64,000 nt of DNA. It comes from Actinoplanes octamycinicus. GTDB taxonomy: Bacteria > Actinomycetota > Actinomycetes > Mycobacteriales > Micromonosporaceae. The notes beneath the pieces were generated by a model that had not been told where the DNA came from, did not search any database, and saw only the letters and a list, made by a program, of their open reading frames with translations. Of the stretch, positions 17,658-28,223 are shown piece after piece. Position 1 is the stretch's first letter. The number at the start of each line of letters is the position of its first letter. The translations under genes were made by a program, and so were the position numbers. The stretch covers positions 9,033,501-9,097,500 of the forward strand of contig NZ_JACHNB010000001.1 in assembly GCF_014205225.1 (NCBI RefSeq), given 5' to 3'.

Positions 17658-18314
17658 CTAGCGGGGGCGGGCGGCGGCGCGGTCCTTCGCGGAACGCCCG
17701 AAGACCAGCCAGAAGTCGGTGACCGCGAGGTTCAGCGCCGGCCGGCGTCCGGCCAGGTAGCCCAGGGGACCGTCCGGGTCGGGGCGCCACGCCGCGTTGC
17801 TCGTCCGCAAACCGGCGCGGCCTCGCACCGGGGTCCGCCGCACCTGGTCGCCGAGGGCCTGAGCCACCGTGAGACCCAGGGGGAAGCGGCCCGGCACCCG
17901 CCGTTTCAGCCGGACCAGAGCGGACCCGATCGGCGCCCCGCCGGGCGTCGCGGCGGTCGCGTCCACCAGGTCGTCGTCCGCCTCCAGGGTGAACTCGGCC
18001 AGCTCCTTGGGGATGCCCCAGAGCCGCCGGCCGCCGTCCCGGGACGCGACGCTGTCCACCCAGATGTCGGTGATGCTGACCCGGGGCCGGCCGCGCTCGT
18101 GGGTCAGCACCGCGCTGAGCAGCTCCCGGTAGTGCAGGACGCCGCCGGGCTGATAGTCCACCCAGGCGGCGCCGATCGCGGCCCGCCCGCCGAACGACAA
18201 CGGCCGTGCCGCCGCACCCAGCACCTCGGGCAGCGGCGGCACGGCACGCATCGGGATCAGGAAGACCGACAGGTACATCTGTCCGCGCAGGTGCCAGGGC
18301 TCGGGCGGGTACAT
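17658..18314 (-). CDS. Acetoacetate decarboxylase-like protein
   Basis: A 218-residue protein of the acetoacetate-decarboxylase fold. The segment with RRLWGIPKELAEF near residue 100 corresponds to the active-site loop; a Lys is present there (IPKE), consistent with Schiff-base chemistry, though many relatives catalyse other reactions. The N-terminus PPEPWHLRGQMYLSVFLIP is typical of actinobacterial members. It lies between the chemoreceptor and the YibE/F gene on the same strand with short gaps. Confidence 0.75.
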   Translation of the reverse strand: MYPPEPWHLRGQMYLSVFLIPMRAVPPLPEVLGAAARPLSFGGRAAIGAAWVDYQPGGVLHYRELLSAVLTHERGRPRVSITDIWVDSVASRDGGRRLWGIPKELAEFTLEADDDLVDATAATPGGAPIGSALVRLKRRVPGRFPLGLTVAQALGDQVRRTPVRGRAGLRTSNAAWRPDPDGPLGYLAGRRPALNLAVTDFWLVFGRSAKDRAAARPR

Positions 18315-18337
18315 GCCCTTACATTGGCACCCATCTG

Positions 18338-19918
18338 TCAGTAACGGAAGCGGGACACCAGGCTCTGCAACTGCCCGGCGGTGACGGTCAGCTCGTCGGC
18401 GGCCCGGCGGGTGTCGCCCATCGTCTCGGTGGTCCGCTGGGTGGCCGCCGAGACGCCGGTGATGGTGGCCGCGATGTCGCCGGCGCCGCCGGCCGCCTCG
18501 GTCAGCGTCCGGTTCATCTCCTGCGTGGTCGCGGTCTGCTCCTCGACCGCCGAGGCGATGGTCAGCTGCAGGCCGTTGATCCGCTCGATGATCTCGCTGA
18601 TCTCCTCGATCGCGCTGACCGCGCCGCTGGTGTCGGTCTGGATCGACTGCACCCGCCGGGAGATGTCCTCGGTCGCCTTGGCGGTCTCCTGGGCCAGGTC
18701 CTTGACCTCGCCGGCCACCACCGCGAAGCCCTTGCCCAGCTCACCGGCGCGGGCCGCCTCGATGGTGGCGTTCAGCGCGAGCAGGTTGGTCTGCTCGGCG
18801 ATGCTGGTGATCACCTTGACCACGGTGGCGATCTCGGCGGACGACTCGCCGAGGCGGGCCACGATCTGGTTGGTCGCCGCGGCCGCCTGCACCGCCTGCA
18901 CCACCACCTGGGTGGCCTCGGAGGTGGAGACGCTGATGTCGCGGATCGCCGAGCCCATCTCCTGGGCGCCGGCCGAGACGAACTGCAGGTTGTTGGAGAC
19001 CGTCTCGGCGGCCGCGGAGACCGTGCCGGCCTGCGAGGACGCCTCGGTGGCGGCCGCGTCGACGGCGCCGGAGACGGCGGTCAGCTGACCGGCCGCGTGC
19101 TGCAGGGTGGACGCGCTGCCGGCCAGCTGGACCACGTCCTCGCGGAGCCGGGCGATGCCCTTGTCCAGCGCGGCGGCCATCTGGCCGACCTCGTCCTGGC
19201 CGGTCACCCCGGAGGTGCGGGTCAGGTCACCCTCGGCCAGGCCCTCGGCGAGCTGGGAGACGCGCTGGACGTCGGCCCGGACCCGGGCCGCGACCCGGAA
19301 ACCGATCAGCAGGCTGAGCAGCACACCGGCCGCCAGCACACCGGCGATCGTCCAGGTGGCCCGGGACGCCGCGGAATCCGCGTCCTGGATCTGCTGCGCG
19401 GTCACATCGGAGGCCCGGGCCTGCAGCGCGTCGGCGTCGGCGCCCAGCGCGTCGTGCAGCTTGGTGTATTGGGCCAGGCCGGCGGCCAGCTCGGCCTTGG
19501 TCGGCTTGTGCGTGGTGGCCGGCGGCGTGGCGGAGAGGAACTCGAGGAACGCCTTCCAGTCCTTCTGGGTCCGCGCGACGGTGGGATCCCCGGGCAGGCT
19601 GCGGTTCAGCGTCTCCAGCGCGTCGGTGGCCGCCTTCTTGTTCTGCGCCGCGGCCGCGCCGATCTGCTGCGCGGCCGACGGGTACAGCTGGATCGCGGAG
19701 CCGTTGCCGACGAACGCCTCCAGGTTCTCGCTGAACGAGGCGACCGCCGACTGGATCCCGAACGACTTCTTCTGGGCTTCCTCGGCGTCCTGGTTGAGAC
19801 CCCGTACCGTGCTGATCGACATGCCGCCCACGATCAGGCCACCGATGGTCGCGGTCAGGGCCGCCGCACCGATCTTCGCCCGCAAAGAGCGGTTGTCGAA
19901 CGCCCCACTCAACCCCAT
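18338..19918 (-). CDS. Methyl-accepting chemotaxis protein
   Basis: A 526-residue chemoreceptor: N-terminal membrane helix (about residues 16-38), periplasmic four-helix sensor (about 40-200), a second helix near 205-225, HAMP (about 225-280), and a long coiled-coil signalling domain with the hairpin tip [20 protein letters not shown]. It would control CheA and flagellar motility, which fits an organism with motile spores. I chose ATG 19918, with GGAAGG 8 nt upstream, over an in-frame ATG 15 codons earlier. No other che gene lies nearby. Confidence 0.93.
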   Translation of the reverse strand: MGLSGAFDNRSLRAKIGAAALTATIGGLIVGGMSISTVRGLNQDAEEAQKKSFGIQSAVASFSENLEAFVGNGSAIQLYPSAAQQIGAAAAQNKKAATDALETLNRSLPGDPTVARTQKDWKAFLEFLSATPPATTHKPTKAELAAGLAQYTKLHDALGADADALQARASDVTAQQIQDADSAASRATWTIAGVLAAGVLLSLLIGFRVAARVRADVQRVSQLAEGLAEGDLTRTSGVTGQDEVGQMAAALDKGIARLREDVVQLAGSASTLQHAAGQLTAVSGAVDAAATEASSQAGTVSAAAETVSNNLQFVSAGAQEMGSAIRDISVSTSEATQVVVQAVQAAAATNQIVARLGESSAEIATVVKVITSIAEQTNLLALNATIEAARAGELGKGFAVVAGEVKDLAQETAKATEDISRRVQSIQTDTSGAVSAIEEISEIIERINGLQLTIASAVEEQTATTQEMNRTLTEAAGGAGDIAATITGVSAATQRTTETMGDTRRAADELTVTAGQLQSLVSRFRY

Positions 19919-19976
19919 CGCCGTGCCTTCCGTAGCAGTGTCTGACACCCGCTGAATCGGCACGGAACGCGCACAG

Positions 19977-20597
19977 TTAAGAAACGTCGGCCAGCGCCCG
20001 GAAGATCAGGCTCGTCGAGGTGGCTCCTGGGTCCTGGTGTCCGATACTGCGCTCCCCCAGGTACGACGCGCGGCCCTTGCGCGCCTGCAACGGCACGGTG
20101 GCCTCGGCGCCCGCCTCGGCCGCCCGGGCCGCCGCCCCGGCCGCCTCGGCCAGGCCGCCGCCCTGCGCCACCGCCTTGTCGAACGCCTCCAGGGCCGGGG
20201 TGAACGCGTCGACCAGCGTCTTGTCCCCGGGCGCGGCCCCGCCCAGCTTGCGCACCGCGGCCAGGCCGGCCTGCAGCGCCGCGCCCAGGTCGGCCGGCGC
20301 CACCTCGGCGGTGGCCGGCAACGCCTTGCCGGCCGAGCGCAGCGCGGTGCCGTAGAGCGGGCCGGACGCGCCGCCGACCCGGGACATCAGCGTGGCGCCG
20401 GCCTTGACCAGCACCTCCGACACGGTCTCCGGGGGCGATTTCTCCAAGGCGGCGACCACCGCGGTGAAGCCCCGGTTCAGGTTCACCCCGTGGTCGCCGT
20501 CGCCGATCGCGGAGTCGAGCTGGGTGAGCCGGTCGGCGTCGGCCGCGATCAGGTCGGCGGCGGCCCGCATCCAGTCCCGGGCGAGTGCGACATCCAC
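19977..20597 (-). CDS. dhaL: Dihydroxyacetone kinase subunit DhaL
   Basis: A 206-residue all-helical nucleotide-binding subunit. The Mg-ADP site is visible as [13 protein letters not shown] near residue 32 and [12 protein letters not shown] near residue 78. In PTS-dependent systems the bound ADP is rephosphorylated by DhaM and phosphate is passed to dihydroxyacetone on DhaK. It begins 3 bp after the dhaK stop, so the two are translationally linked. Confidence 0.94.
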   Translation of the reverse strand: MDVALARDWMRAAADLIAADADRLTQLDSAIGDGDHGVNLNRGFTAVVAALEKSPPETVSEVLVKAGATLMSRVGGASGPLYGTALRSAGKALPATAEVAPADLGAALQAGLAAVRKLGGAAPGDKTLVDAFTPALEAFDKAVAQGGGLAEAAGAAARAAEAGAEATVPLQARKGRASYLGERSIGHQDPGATSTSLIFRALADVS

Positions 20598-20600
20598 GTC

Positions 20601-21593
20601 TCAGGCACCCCAGCGCAGTCCGGGGGTCCGCGCCGGCGCGTCCCAGAGTCGGATCATCTCGTCGGTGGCCTGGCACAGGGTGAGCGACATGCCGGCCATG
20701 TCCAGGCTGGTCACATAGTTGCCGACGAGCTGCCGGGCGATCCGCACGCCACGCTCCTCGAGGTGTCTCGCCACCTCACCGTAGATCAGGTACAGCTCGA
20801 TCAGCGGGGTCCCGCCGAGCCCGTTGACCAGCACGATCACCGGTCCGGGGAACGGCTTGGCGTCCAGGATCGCGTCCAGCGCGGCGTGGGTCAGCTCCTT
20901 GGCCGGCCGCAGTTTCTCCCGCCGGCGGCCCGGCTCGCCGTGGATCCCGACGCCGGCCTCGATCTCGTCGGCCGGCAACTCGAACCCGGGACGGCCGGCG
21001 GCGGGCGTGGTGCCGGCCGTCAACGCGTACGCGAAGGATCCGGAATGGGTGTTGACCTCGCGGCCGATCGCGGCCACCTCGGCGAGCTTGCCGCCCTCCT
21101 CGGCCCGCGCCCCGGCGATCTTCTCGACCAGCAGGGTCGCGCCGGTGCCGCGCCGCCCGGCGGTCCAGGTCGAGTCCTCCACCGCGACGTCGTCGTCGAC
21201 CAGCACCGTCTCGACGCTGATCCCCTCCTCGGTGGCGAGCTCCGCGGCCAGCTGGAAGTTCATCACGTCGCCGGTGTAGTTCTTGACGATGTGCACCACC
21301 CCGGCGCCGCCGTCGACGGCCTTGGTGGCGGCCAGGATCTGACCCGGCACCGGCGAGGTGAAGATCTCGCCGGGGCAGGCCGCGTCGAGCATGCCCGGGC
21401 CGACGAACCCGCCGTGCAGCGGCTCGTGCCCGGACCCACCGCCGGAGACCAGCCCGACCTTGCCCGGGCGTGGCGCGTCGGCCCGGACGATGTACTGCTC
21501 GTCGATCTCCACCCGCAGCTCCGGGTGGGCCGCGGCGACCCCGGCCAGCGCCTGCGCCACCACGTCCGCGGGATCGTTGATGAATTTCTTCAC
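20601..21593 (-). CDS. dhaK: Dihydroxyacetone kinase subunit DhaK
   Basis: A 330-residue substrate-binding subunit that holds dihydroxyacetone covalently on a His; the likely residue is in [11 protein letters not shown] near 215. Other family marks are [19 protein letters not shown] near residue 48 and [13 protein letters not shown] near 105. GTG start at 21593 with GGGAG 6 nt upstream. First gene of the dhaKL operon, divergent from dhaM and HPr, so the full phosphorelay is encoded in one locus. Confidence 0.95.
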   Translation of the reverse strand: MKKFINDPADVVAQALAGVAAAHPELRVEIDEQYIVRADAPRPGKVGLVSGGGSGHEPLHGGFVGPGMLDAACPGEIFTSPVPGQILAATKAVDGGAGVVHIVKNYTGDVMNFQLAAELATEEGISVETVLVDDDVAVEDSTWTAGRRGTGATLLVEKIAGARAEEGGKLAEVAAIGREVNTHSGSFAYALTAGTTPAAGRPGFELPADEIEAGVGIHGEPGRRREKLRPAKELTHAALDAILDAKPFPGPVIVLVNGLGGTPLIELYLIYGEVARHLEERGVRIARQLVGNYVTSLDMAGMSLTLCQATDEMIRLWDAPARTPGLRWGA

Positions 21594-21659
21594 GACCGGC
21601 TCCCTTCCGTGATTACTCCATCACCTCCTGCATCCTCGCGCGGTCTAGAGTCGAGATCC

Positions 21660-22043
21660 ATGGGGCTCGTGGGAATCGTGTTGGTATCGCACTCCGAGCA
21701 GTTGGCGTCAGGCCTGGCCGAGCTGCTCAGCCAGGTCGCCACCCCGGACGTGCACGTGGTGCCGGCCGGCGGCACCGACGACGGCGAGCTGGGCACCAGC
21801 CCGGAGCGGATCACCGCGGCGATCGAGCGGGCCGACGCCGGCGCCGGCGTGCTGATCCTGGCCGACCTGGGCAGCGCGGTGCTGACCACCCGCGCGGTGC
21901 TCGACGAGGCGCCGGGCCCGCTCCTGGTGGACGCGCCGTTCGTCGAGGGCGCGGTGGCCGCCGCGGTCACCGCCTCCACCGGCGCCGACCTGGCCACCGT
22001 CGCCGAGGCTGCCCGGGAGGCCCGCGATGTCGACAAGTTCTGA
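21660..22043 (+). CDS. dhaM: PTS-dependent dihydroxyacetone kinase phosphotransferase DhaM (EIIA domain only)
   Basis: A 127-residue mannose-type EIIA domain with phospho-acceptor His in IVLVSHSEQLASGL (about residue 11) and the family's LADLGSAVLTT near residue 67. It takes phosphate from HPr and passes it to ADP on DhaL. Unlike enterobacterial DhaM it lacks fused HPr and EI-like domains; HPr is the next gene. TAGAGT lies 8 nt before ATG. The stop overlaps the HPr start by 17 bp. Confidence 0.93.
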   Translation: MGLVGIVLVSHSEQLASGLAELLSQVATPDVHVVPAGGTDDGELGTSPERITAAIERADAGAGVLILADLGSAVLTTRAVLDEAPGPLLVDAPFVEGAVAAAVTASTGADLATVAEAAREARDVDKF

Positions 22044-22290
22044 GATCCCGGTCGTGCTCCCGGCGGCCCTGCACGCCCGCCCGGCCGGCGAGGTGGTCCG
22101 GGCCGCCGCCCGCTTCCCGGACACCACCCTTTCGGTACGCCACGGCGCCCGTGAAGTCTCGGCTCGGAGCGCCCTCAAGCTGATGTCCCTCGGCGCGAAC
22201 ACCGGCGCCACCGTCACCGTGGTCGCCACCGGCGCCGACGCCCCCACCGCCGCCGAGGCGGTCGCCGAGGTCCTGCGCACCGCCGAGTGA
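22027..22290 (+). CDS. HPr-family phosphocarrier protein
   Basis: An 87-residue HPr. The active-site His lies in ALHARPAGEV (about residue 16), and the region around SARSALKLMSLGA carries the family's Ser (about residue 47). It probably serves DhaM here and may be a second HPr besides the general PTS one. It overlaps dhaM, indicating tight co-translation. No enzyme I gene is in the window. Confidence 0.92.
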   Translation: MSTSSEIPVVLPAALHARPAGEVVRAAARFPDTTLSVRHGAREVSARSALKLMSLGANTGATVTVVATGADAPTAAEAVAEVLRTAE

Positions 22291-22380
22291 TCCGCGCTCC
22301 TCCGGCACGCCTTGCGAATGTCCCCACCAGCGATCCTCGTCCCTGCCGTGGCCGCCGCTCGCGGTCCGCGACGGGACGAG

Positions 22381-22500
22381 GTCCGCACCCCGAGCCACCG
22401 ACCTGCCGACCCCCGGTTGCGGCCGCCACCCCTGTTCCCCGCGCGCCACGATCCGCACCCCAAGCCACCGACCTGCCAACCCCCGGTTGCGGCCGCCACT
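22381..22500. repeat. 70-bp-period direct duplication
   Basis: The segment 22382-22429 recurs at 22452-22499 with two G-to-A differences over 48 bp; both copies contain CCCCCGGTTGCGGCCGCCA. It lies in the 778-bp gene-free stretch 22291-23068, which holds this duplication, the hairpin copies, a DnaA-box module and the xylanase promoter. Confidence 0.8.
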
Positions 22501-22560
22501 TCCGGCGGTCCGCCAGCCAACAGGAGCCACCCGCATGCCCGTCGCCTGCCGCGCGGAACC

Positions 22561-22740
22561 GGCTGGCTGTCAGGGGTGTTTCGAGGCGGTTGAGACACCC
22601 CTGGGCACCAGCCGAACGGTGCTGGCTGGGCGTCAGGGGTGCCTCAGGTGTTCGAGACACCCCTGACCACCAGCCAGGCGTCTCACCAAGTGGGCCAGGA
22701 ACGGGGCAAGCCGGTCGAGACACCTCCAGCAGCCAGCCCG
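22561..22740. repeat. Hairpin family, copies 3 and 4 plus a decayed copy
   Basis: Two imperfect palindromes, 22561-22613 and 22623-22676, carry the core CAGGGGTGT...ACACCCCTG with GGCTGG/CCAGCC ends. A third remnant (about 22677-22740) keeps GTCGAGACACC. They belong to the family at 1.9 and 38.0 kb but have larger loops and mismatches. They lie between the HPr stop and the xylanase promoter in the same orientation, so they could serve as terminators here. Confidence 0.8.
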
Positions 22741-22771
22741 GCACTGCTCAGAAGAAATCCACACTGGCAGG

Positions 22772-22856
22772 TTGTCCACAGGGCAGGCTCCGCGATGGCG
22801 CGAATCCCCGCCACACTGTCTTCGGGCGGCTCCCCCTGGGAGGGCGGGGACTGGGG
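22772..22856 (+). repeat. DnaA-box module, copy 2
   Basis: TTGTCCACA at 22772-22780, a 28-nt gap, then CGCCACACTGTCTTCGGG from 22809 and a GC block ending GGGGACTGG near 22854. CCCCGCC and GGCGGGG at the block's edges can pair. Matches the copies at 9.9 and 54.9 kb. Confidence 0.75.
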
Positions 22857-22940
22857 AAGTTGCGGATCGCTGCGGCTTCGCGCAGCTGTGGCCAGCAGGG
22901 TCAGCGCGGCCATCGTACCGTCAATCGGTTTTGATCTTTC

Positions 22941-23014
22941 GGAAGTTTCGAAGCCTGGGACCTGCGAAGTTTCGGACTGAACCGGTTGAGTTTTCCGAGA
23001 AGTGTCGGTAGCGT
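22941..23014 (+). promoter_or_regulatory. Xylanase promoter with CGAAGTTTCG repeats
   Basis: GGAAGTTTCG (22941-22950) and CGAAGTTTCG (22965-22974) lie 24 bp apart, upstream of TTGAGT (22986-22991), a 17-bp spacer and TAGCGT (23009-23014). The near-palindromic CGAA/TTCG half-sites resemble operators of xylan-responsive LacI-type regulators in actinobacteria. The regulator gene is not in the window. Confidence 0.5.
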
Positions 23015-23032
23015 TCCGTGCGGTGTCGATAA

Positions 23033-24418
<1,386 letters not shown>

Positions 24419-24451
24419 GCGAAGGTTGTCCGGGGCCGTCATGATCAGCAC

Positions 24452-25528
24452 ATGATCTGGCGGCCCCTTCCCCTGTTCGCGCTGCTCCTGGTGGCCGCCT
24501 GTGGCGATGCCGGCAATCCGGCGCCGCAGCCGGTCGCCTGCTCCCCGGGACAGGTCGCGTTCGGCACGGCGACCACCGGCGAGCTGCTCACCGGGGTGAC
24601 CGAGGTGCTGGACGCCGAGGTCAAGGGGATGACCCTGAAGGACGACTACGTCGAGGTCGCCACCCGGACCGCCGGTGTGCGGGCCCCGGCGCCGGTGCCG
24701 GCCGAGGAGGTCTACCGGCAGCTGGCGGCCACCTACGCGGCGAAGGATCGGCCGCTGGTCGACTATGGCACCGTCCATCACCCGAACACCGGCGGGTCGT
24801 CGACGTTCGACGGGACCGGCCGGTTCGTCAGCTACGAGGCGATCAGCACGGTGGACGTGCCGTTCAGCTACGCCTGCGGCGGCACGACCAGCCGCGGCAC
24901 GGTGGTCTCCTGGCTGGCCGCCGAGCAGGCCGGCCTGCTCGACTGCGACGAGCCGGAGGCGGCCCCGTCACCCGGCGACCCGGCGGCCGCGATCCCGGGG
25001 CAGGTCCGCGAGCTGCGCTGCGGCGCCCCGGCCGCCACCCCGGCGTCCTGCGCGGGCGGGCGGATCACCGTGCGCGGCGCGAAGGACCACGCGGTGCTCG
25101 GCGGGGTGTCGCCGCTGCACCACGTGACCGCGGCCGGGGGCGGGAAGCTCGACCAGCCGCTGGAGCAGGTCGCCGAGCGCCGGGCCGAGGTGCTGGCCGA
25201 CGGCGCCGTGCCGCGCGAGCAGGTCTACCGGCAGTTCGCCGCGAAGGTGAACACCGAGGGCAAGGCCGCGGTGGCCGATCTCGGCGCGGTCTGGGAGCTG
25301 CGGACCGATTCCGGGGTCACCACCACCGGCCCGGGCGACGTCGCGGTGGCCCGCGGGATCAACGCGGTGGACGCGACCTTCACCTATGAGTGCGGCGGCG
25401 TCACGGTCCGCGGCACGGTCACCTCCTGGCGTCCCGGCGGCCAGACGGTGATCTTCAGCTGCTCGGACGACGCGGCCCCGCGCGACGGCGCCCTGGTGCG
25501 GCAGGCCAAGCAGCTGACCTGCCGCTGA
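24452..25528 (+). CDS. Lipoprotein with duplicated domain, unknown
   Basis: A 358-residue protein with signal and lipobox LVAACGD (Cys about residue 17). Two homologous halves follow: the first with EEVYRQLAATYAAKDRPLVDYG and SYACGGTTSRGTVVSW, the second with EQVYRQFAAKVNTEGKAAVADLG and TYECGGVTVRGTVTSW. Each half has paired cysteines. No function is recognised; the internal duplication suggests a tandem ligand- or protein-binding module on the cell surface. CATGAT 6 nt before ATG suggests a leaderless transcript. It is convergent with the thiolase. Confidence 0.75.
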   Translation: MIWRPLPLFALLLVAACGDAGNPAPQPVACSPGQVAFGTATTGELLTGVTEVLDAEVKGMTLKDDYVEVATRTAGVRAPAPVPAEEVYRQLAATYAAKDRPLVDYGTVHHPNTGGSSTFDGTGRFVSYEAISTVDVPFSYACGGTTSRGTVVSWLAAEQAGLLDCDEPEAAPSPGDPAAAIPGQVRELRCGAPAATPASCAGGRITVRGAKDHAVLGGVSPLHHVTAAGGGKLDQPLEQVAERRAEVLADGAVPREQVYRQFAAKVNTEGKAAVADLGAVWELRTDSGVTTTGPGDVAVARGINAVDATFTYECGGVTVRGTVTSWRPGGQTVIFSCSDDAAPRDGALVRQAKQLTCR

Positions 25529-25533
25529 GCTGG

Positions 25534-26844
25534 TTACCTCTGAAGGATCGCCACAACGCCCTGGCCGCCGGCCGCGCAGATGGAGATCAGGCCGCGGCCG
25601 GAGCCCTTCTGCGCGAGCATCTTGGCCAGCGTCGCGACGATCCGGCCGCCGGTCGCGGCGAACGGGTGACCGGCCGCCAGCGACGAGCCGTTGACATTGA
25701 GCTTGTCCCGGTCGATCGAGCCGAGCGGCGCGTCCAGGCCCAGTTTCTCCTTGCAGAACTCCGGCGACTCCCAGGCGGCCAGGGTGGCCAGCACCTGCGA
25801 CGCGAACGCCTCGTGGATCTCGTAGTAGTCGAAGTCCTGCAGGGTCAGCCCGTTGCGCGCCAGCATCCGCGGCACCGCGTAGGCCGGGGCCATCAGCAGC
25901 CCCTCGTCGCCGTGCACGTAGTCGACCGCCGCCGACTCGGAGTCGGCGAAGTACGCCTGGACCGGCAGCGAGTGCGCGGCCGCCCACTCCTCCGAGGCGA
26001 GCAGCACGGTCGACGCGCCGTCGGTGAGCGGCGTCGAGTTGCCCGCCGTCATCGTCGCGCCCTCCTTGCCGTAGACCGGCTTGAGCTTCGCCAGCTTCTC
26101 CGGAGTGGAGTCGGCGCGCAGATTCTGATCCCGGGTCAGTCCCAGGTAGGGCGTCATCAGATCATCGAAGAAACCCCTGTCGTACGCCGCGGCGAGGTGC
26201 TGATGCGACGCCAGCGCCAGCTCGTCCTGCGCCTGCCGCTCGATGTGCCAGCGCAGCGCGGTGATCGCCGCGTGCTCCCCCATCGACAGGCCGGTCCGCG
26301 GCTCGGCGTTGCGCGGGATCTCCGGCTGCAGCGCGTGCTGCGGCCGCAGCTTGGCCACCGCCTTGAGCCGGGCGCCCAGCGTCCGGGCCCGGTTCAGCTC
26401 CAGCAGCGCCTGCCGCATGTCCTCGTTCACCTGCAGCGGCGCGTCCGAGGTGGTGTCCACGCCGCCGGCCACGCCGGCGTCGATCTGGCCCAGCGCGATC
26501 TTGTTGGCGACCAGGATCGCCGCCTCCAGGCCGGTGCCGCAGGCCTGCTGGATGTCGTACGCCGGGGTGTGCGGGTCGAGCCGGGAGCCGAGCACCACCT
26601 CGCGGGTCAGGTTGAAGTCGCGGGAGTGCTTGAGCACGGCGCCGGCGACCACCTCGCCGAGCCGCTCGCCGGCCAGGCCGAACCGGGCGATCAGCCCGTC
26701 CAGCGCGGCGGTGAGCATGTCCTGGTTCGAAGCGGCCGCATACCTACTGTTCGACCGGGCGAACGGGATACGGTTACCGCCCAGGACGGCGACACGGCGC
26801 ACGGTCGGCACGGCGATCCTCCACACATCGAGATCTGACGTCAT
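25534..26844 (-). CDS. fadA2: Acetyl-CoA acyltransferase (thiolase), FadA2-like
   Basis: A 436-residue thiolase. Nucleophile Cys in IQQACGTGLEA (about residue 98), His in YYEIHEAFASQV, and second catalytic Cys in SICAAGGQG near the C-terminus with the GHPFAATGGR loop. It catalyses the thiolytic last step of beta-oxidation or the reverse condensation. Divergent from a fabG4-htdX-like pair across 37 bp, as in mycobacterial Rv0243-Rv0242c-Rv0241c, which supports the FadA2-like name. Confidence 0.9.
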   Translation of the reverse strand: MTSDLDVWRIAVPTVRRVAVLGGNRIPFARSNSRYAAASNQDMLTAALDGLIARFGLAGERLGEVVAGAVLKHSRDFNLTREVVLGSRLDPHTPAYDIQQACGTGLEAAILVANKIALGQIDAGVAGGVDTTSDAPLQVNEDMRQALLELNRARTLGARLKAVAKLRPQHALQPEIPRNAEPRTGLSMGEHAAITALRWHIERQAQDELALASHQHLAAAYDRGFFDDLMTPYLGLTRDQNLRADSTPEKLAKLKPVYGKEGATMTAGNSTPLTDGASTVLLASEEWAAAHSLPVQAYFADSESAAVDYVHGDEGLLMAPAYAVPRMLARNGLTLQDFDYYEIHEAFASQVLATLAAWESPEFCKEKLGLDAPLGSIDRDKLNVNGSSLAAGHPFAATGGRIVATLAKMLAQKGSGRGLISICAAGGQGVVAILQR

Positions 26845-26858
26845 TCACAACCCTGAAG

Positions 26859-26875
26859 CTACTGACCGGTAGGGT
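26859..26875. promoter_or_regulatory. Palindromic operator overlapping the fadA2/fabG4 promoters
   Basis: CTACTGACCGGTAG (26859-26872) is an imperfect palindrome (CTAC/GTAG arms) in the 37-bp divergent gap. It overlaps TAGGGT (26870-26875), which lies 6 nt before the fabG ATG. The form and place suit a TetR-type repressor responsive to acyl-CoA. A similar element lies at 37849-37863 upstream of fadE. Confidence 0.5.
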
Positions 26876-26881
26876 ACTCGC

Positions 26882-28222
26882 ATGGCTGACAGGTACGCGA
26901 ACTTCGCCAACTCCGGTCTCGGCCGGGCCGTGGTCAAGCGTCTCGGGCTGCCCGACCCGCCCCGTTTGCGACGCTACCGGGCGGGCGACCCGCTGGTGTC
27001 CGCTCCGGTGCTGCTCGGCGCGGCGCCCGGCGGCCGGCTCGCGGCACCGGTCGGCAAGCTGCTGGAGAGCGCCGGGGTCCAGGTCACCGAGGCCGGGGCG
27101 GATGGGGCGAGATACGCCGCGCTGATCTTCGACGCCACCGGGATCGGGGACTCCACGCAGCTCAAGGCGTTGTTCGAGTTCTTCCACCCGTACGCCAGGA
27201 GTCTCACCGGGAGCGGCCGGGTCATCGTGCTGGGCACCCCACCGGAAGCCACCGCGGGCCCGAAGGAGGCGACCGCGCAGCGGAGCCTGGAGGGTCTGAC
27301 CCGCAGCATCGGCAAGGAGTTCGGCCGCGGCACCACCTGTCAGCTGGTCTACGTCGCGCCCGGCGGCGAGCACGCCGTCGAGTCGACGCTGCGGTTCCTG
27401 CTCAGCGGCCGGTCCGCCTACGTCTCCGGCCAGGTGATCCGGGTCGGCGCCGGCACCCCGAGCGCCCCGGCCGACTGGGACCGCCCGCTGGACGGCAAGC
27501 TCGCCCTGGTCACCGGCGCGGCCCGGGGCATCGGCGCGGCGATCGCGGCGACCCTGGCCCGGGACGGCGCCGAGGTGATCGCGCTGGACGTGCCCGGCGC
27601 CGGCGACGCCCTGGCCGACGTGGCGAACCGGGCCAAGGGCCGGGCGCTGCAGCTGGACCTGACCGCGGCGGACGCCCCGGCGCGGCTCGCCGGCTACCTG
27701 GAGGCGGGCCCGCACGGTGGCATCGACATCGTGGTGCACAACGCCGGGATCACCCGGGACAAGACCATCGCGCGGATGGACGAGAGCCGCTGGGACTCGG
27801 TGATCGGGGTCAACCTGACCGCCCCGGAGCGGGTCAACGACCTGCTGCTGGAGCGTGACCTGATCAAGCCGGGCGGCCGGATCGTCGGGGTCGCCTCGAT
27901 CGCCGGGATCGCCGGCAACCGCGGCCAGACCAACTACGCCACCAGCAAGGCCGGCGTGATCGGCCTGGTCCAGTCGACCGCCCCGATCCTGGCCGGCAAG
28001 GACATCACGATCAACGCGGTGGCGCCCGGCTTCATCGAGACCGCGATGACCGCGAAGATGCCGCTCGGCCTGCGCGAGGCCGGCCGCCGGCTGAACAGCA
28101 TGTCGCAGGGCGGGCTGCCGATCGACGTGGCCGAGACGATCGCCTGGTTCGCCTCCCCCGGCTCGGCGACCATCACCGGGAACGTGGTCCGAGTGTGCGG
28201 CCAGAGCCTGCTGGGAGCGTGA
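26882..28222 (+). CDS. fabG4: High-molecular-weight 3-oxoacyl reductase, FabG4-like
   Basis: A 446-residue tandem SDR protein. The N-terminal half (to about 200) is a degenerate flavodoxin-like domain; the C-terminal half has the active SDR site: TGAARGIG near residue 212, NAG in VVHNAGITRD, Ser in VASIAG, and YxxxK in NYATSKAG. HMwFabG proteins reduce long 3-oxoacyl-CoA with NADH. Together with the downstream MaoC protein and the divergent thiolase it would form a fatty-acyl elongation or degradation unit. Confidence 0.92.
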   Translation: MADRYANFANSGLGRAVVKRLGLPDPPRLRRYRAGDPLVSAPVLLGAAPGGRLAAPVGKLLESAGVQVTEAGADGARYAALIFDATGIGDSTQLKALFEFFHPYARSLTGSGRVIVLGTPPEATAGPKEATAQRSLEGLTRSIGKEFGRGTTCQLVYVAPGGEHAVESTLRFLLSGRSAYVSGQVIRVGAGTPSAPADWDRPLDGKLALVTGAARGIGAAIAATLARDGAEVIALDVPGAGDALADVANRAKGRALQLDLTAADAPARLAGYLEAGPHGGIDIVVHNAGITRDKTIARMDESRWDSVIGVNLTAPERVNDLLLERDLIKPGGRIVGVASIAGIAGNRGQTNYATSKAGVIGLVQSTAPILAGKDITINAVAPGFIETAMTAKMPLGLREAGRRLNSMSQGGLPIDVAETIAWFASPGSATITGNVVRVCGQSLLGA

Positions 28223-28223
28223 C

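Noticed and set aside
16015..17661. Long plus-strand frame across DUF4360 and YibE/F
   Set aside because: It runs through the antisense of YibE/F and lacks any protein family character.
22287..22934. Possible small genes in the 22.3-23.0 kb gap
   Set aside because: Frames cross hairpins and the DnaA-box module and are low-complexity; the stretch is best read as non-coding repeats.
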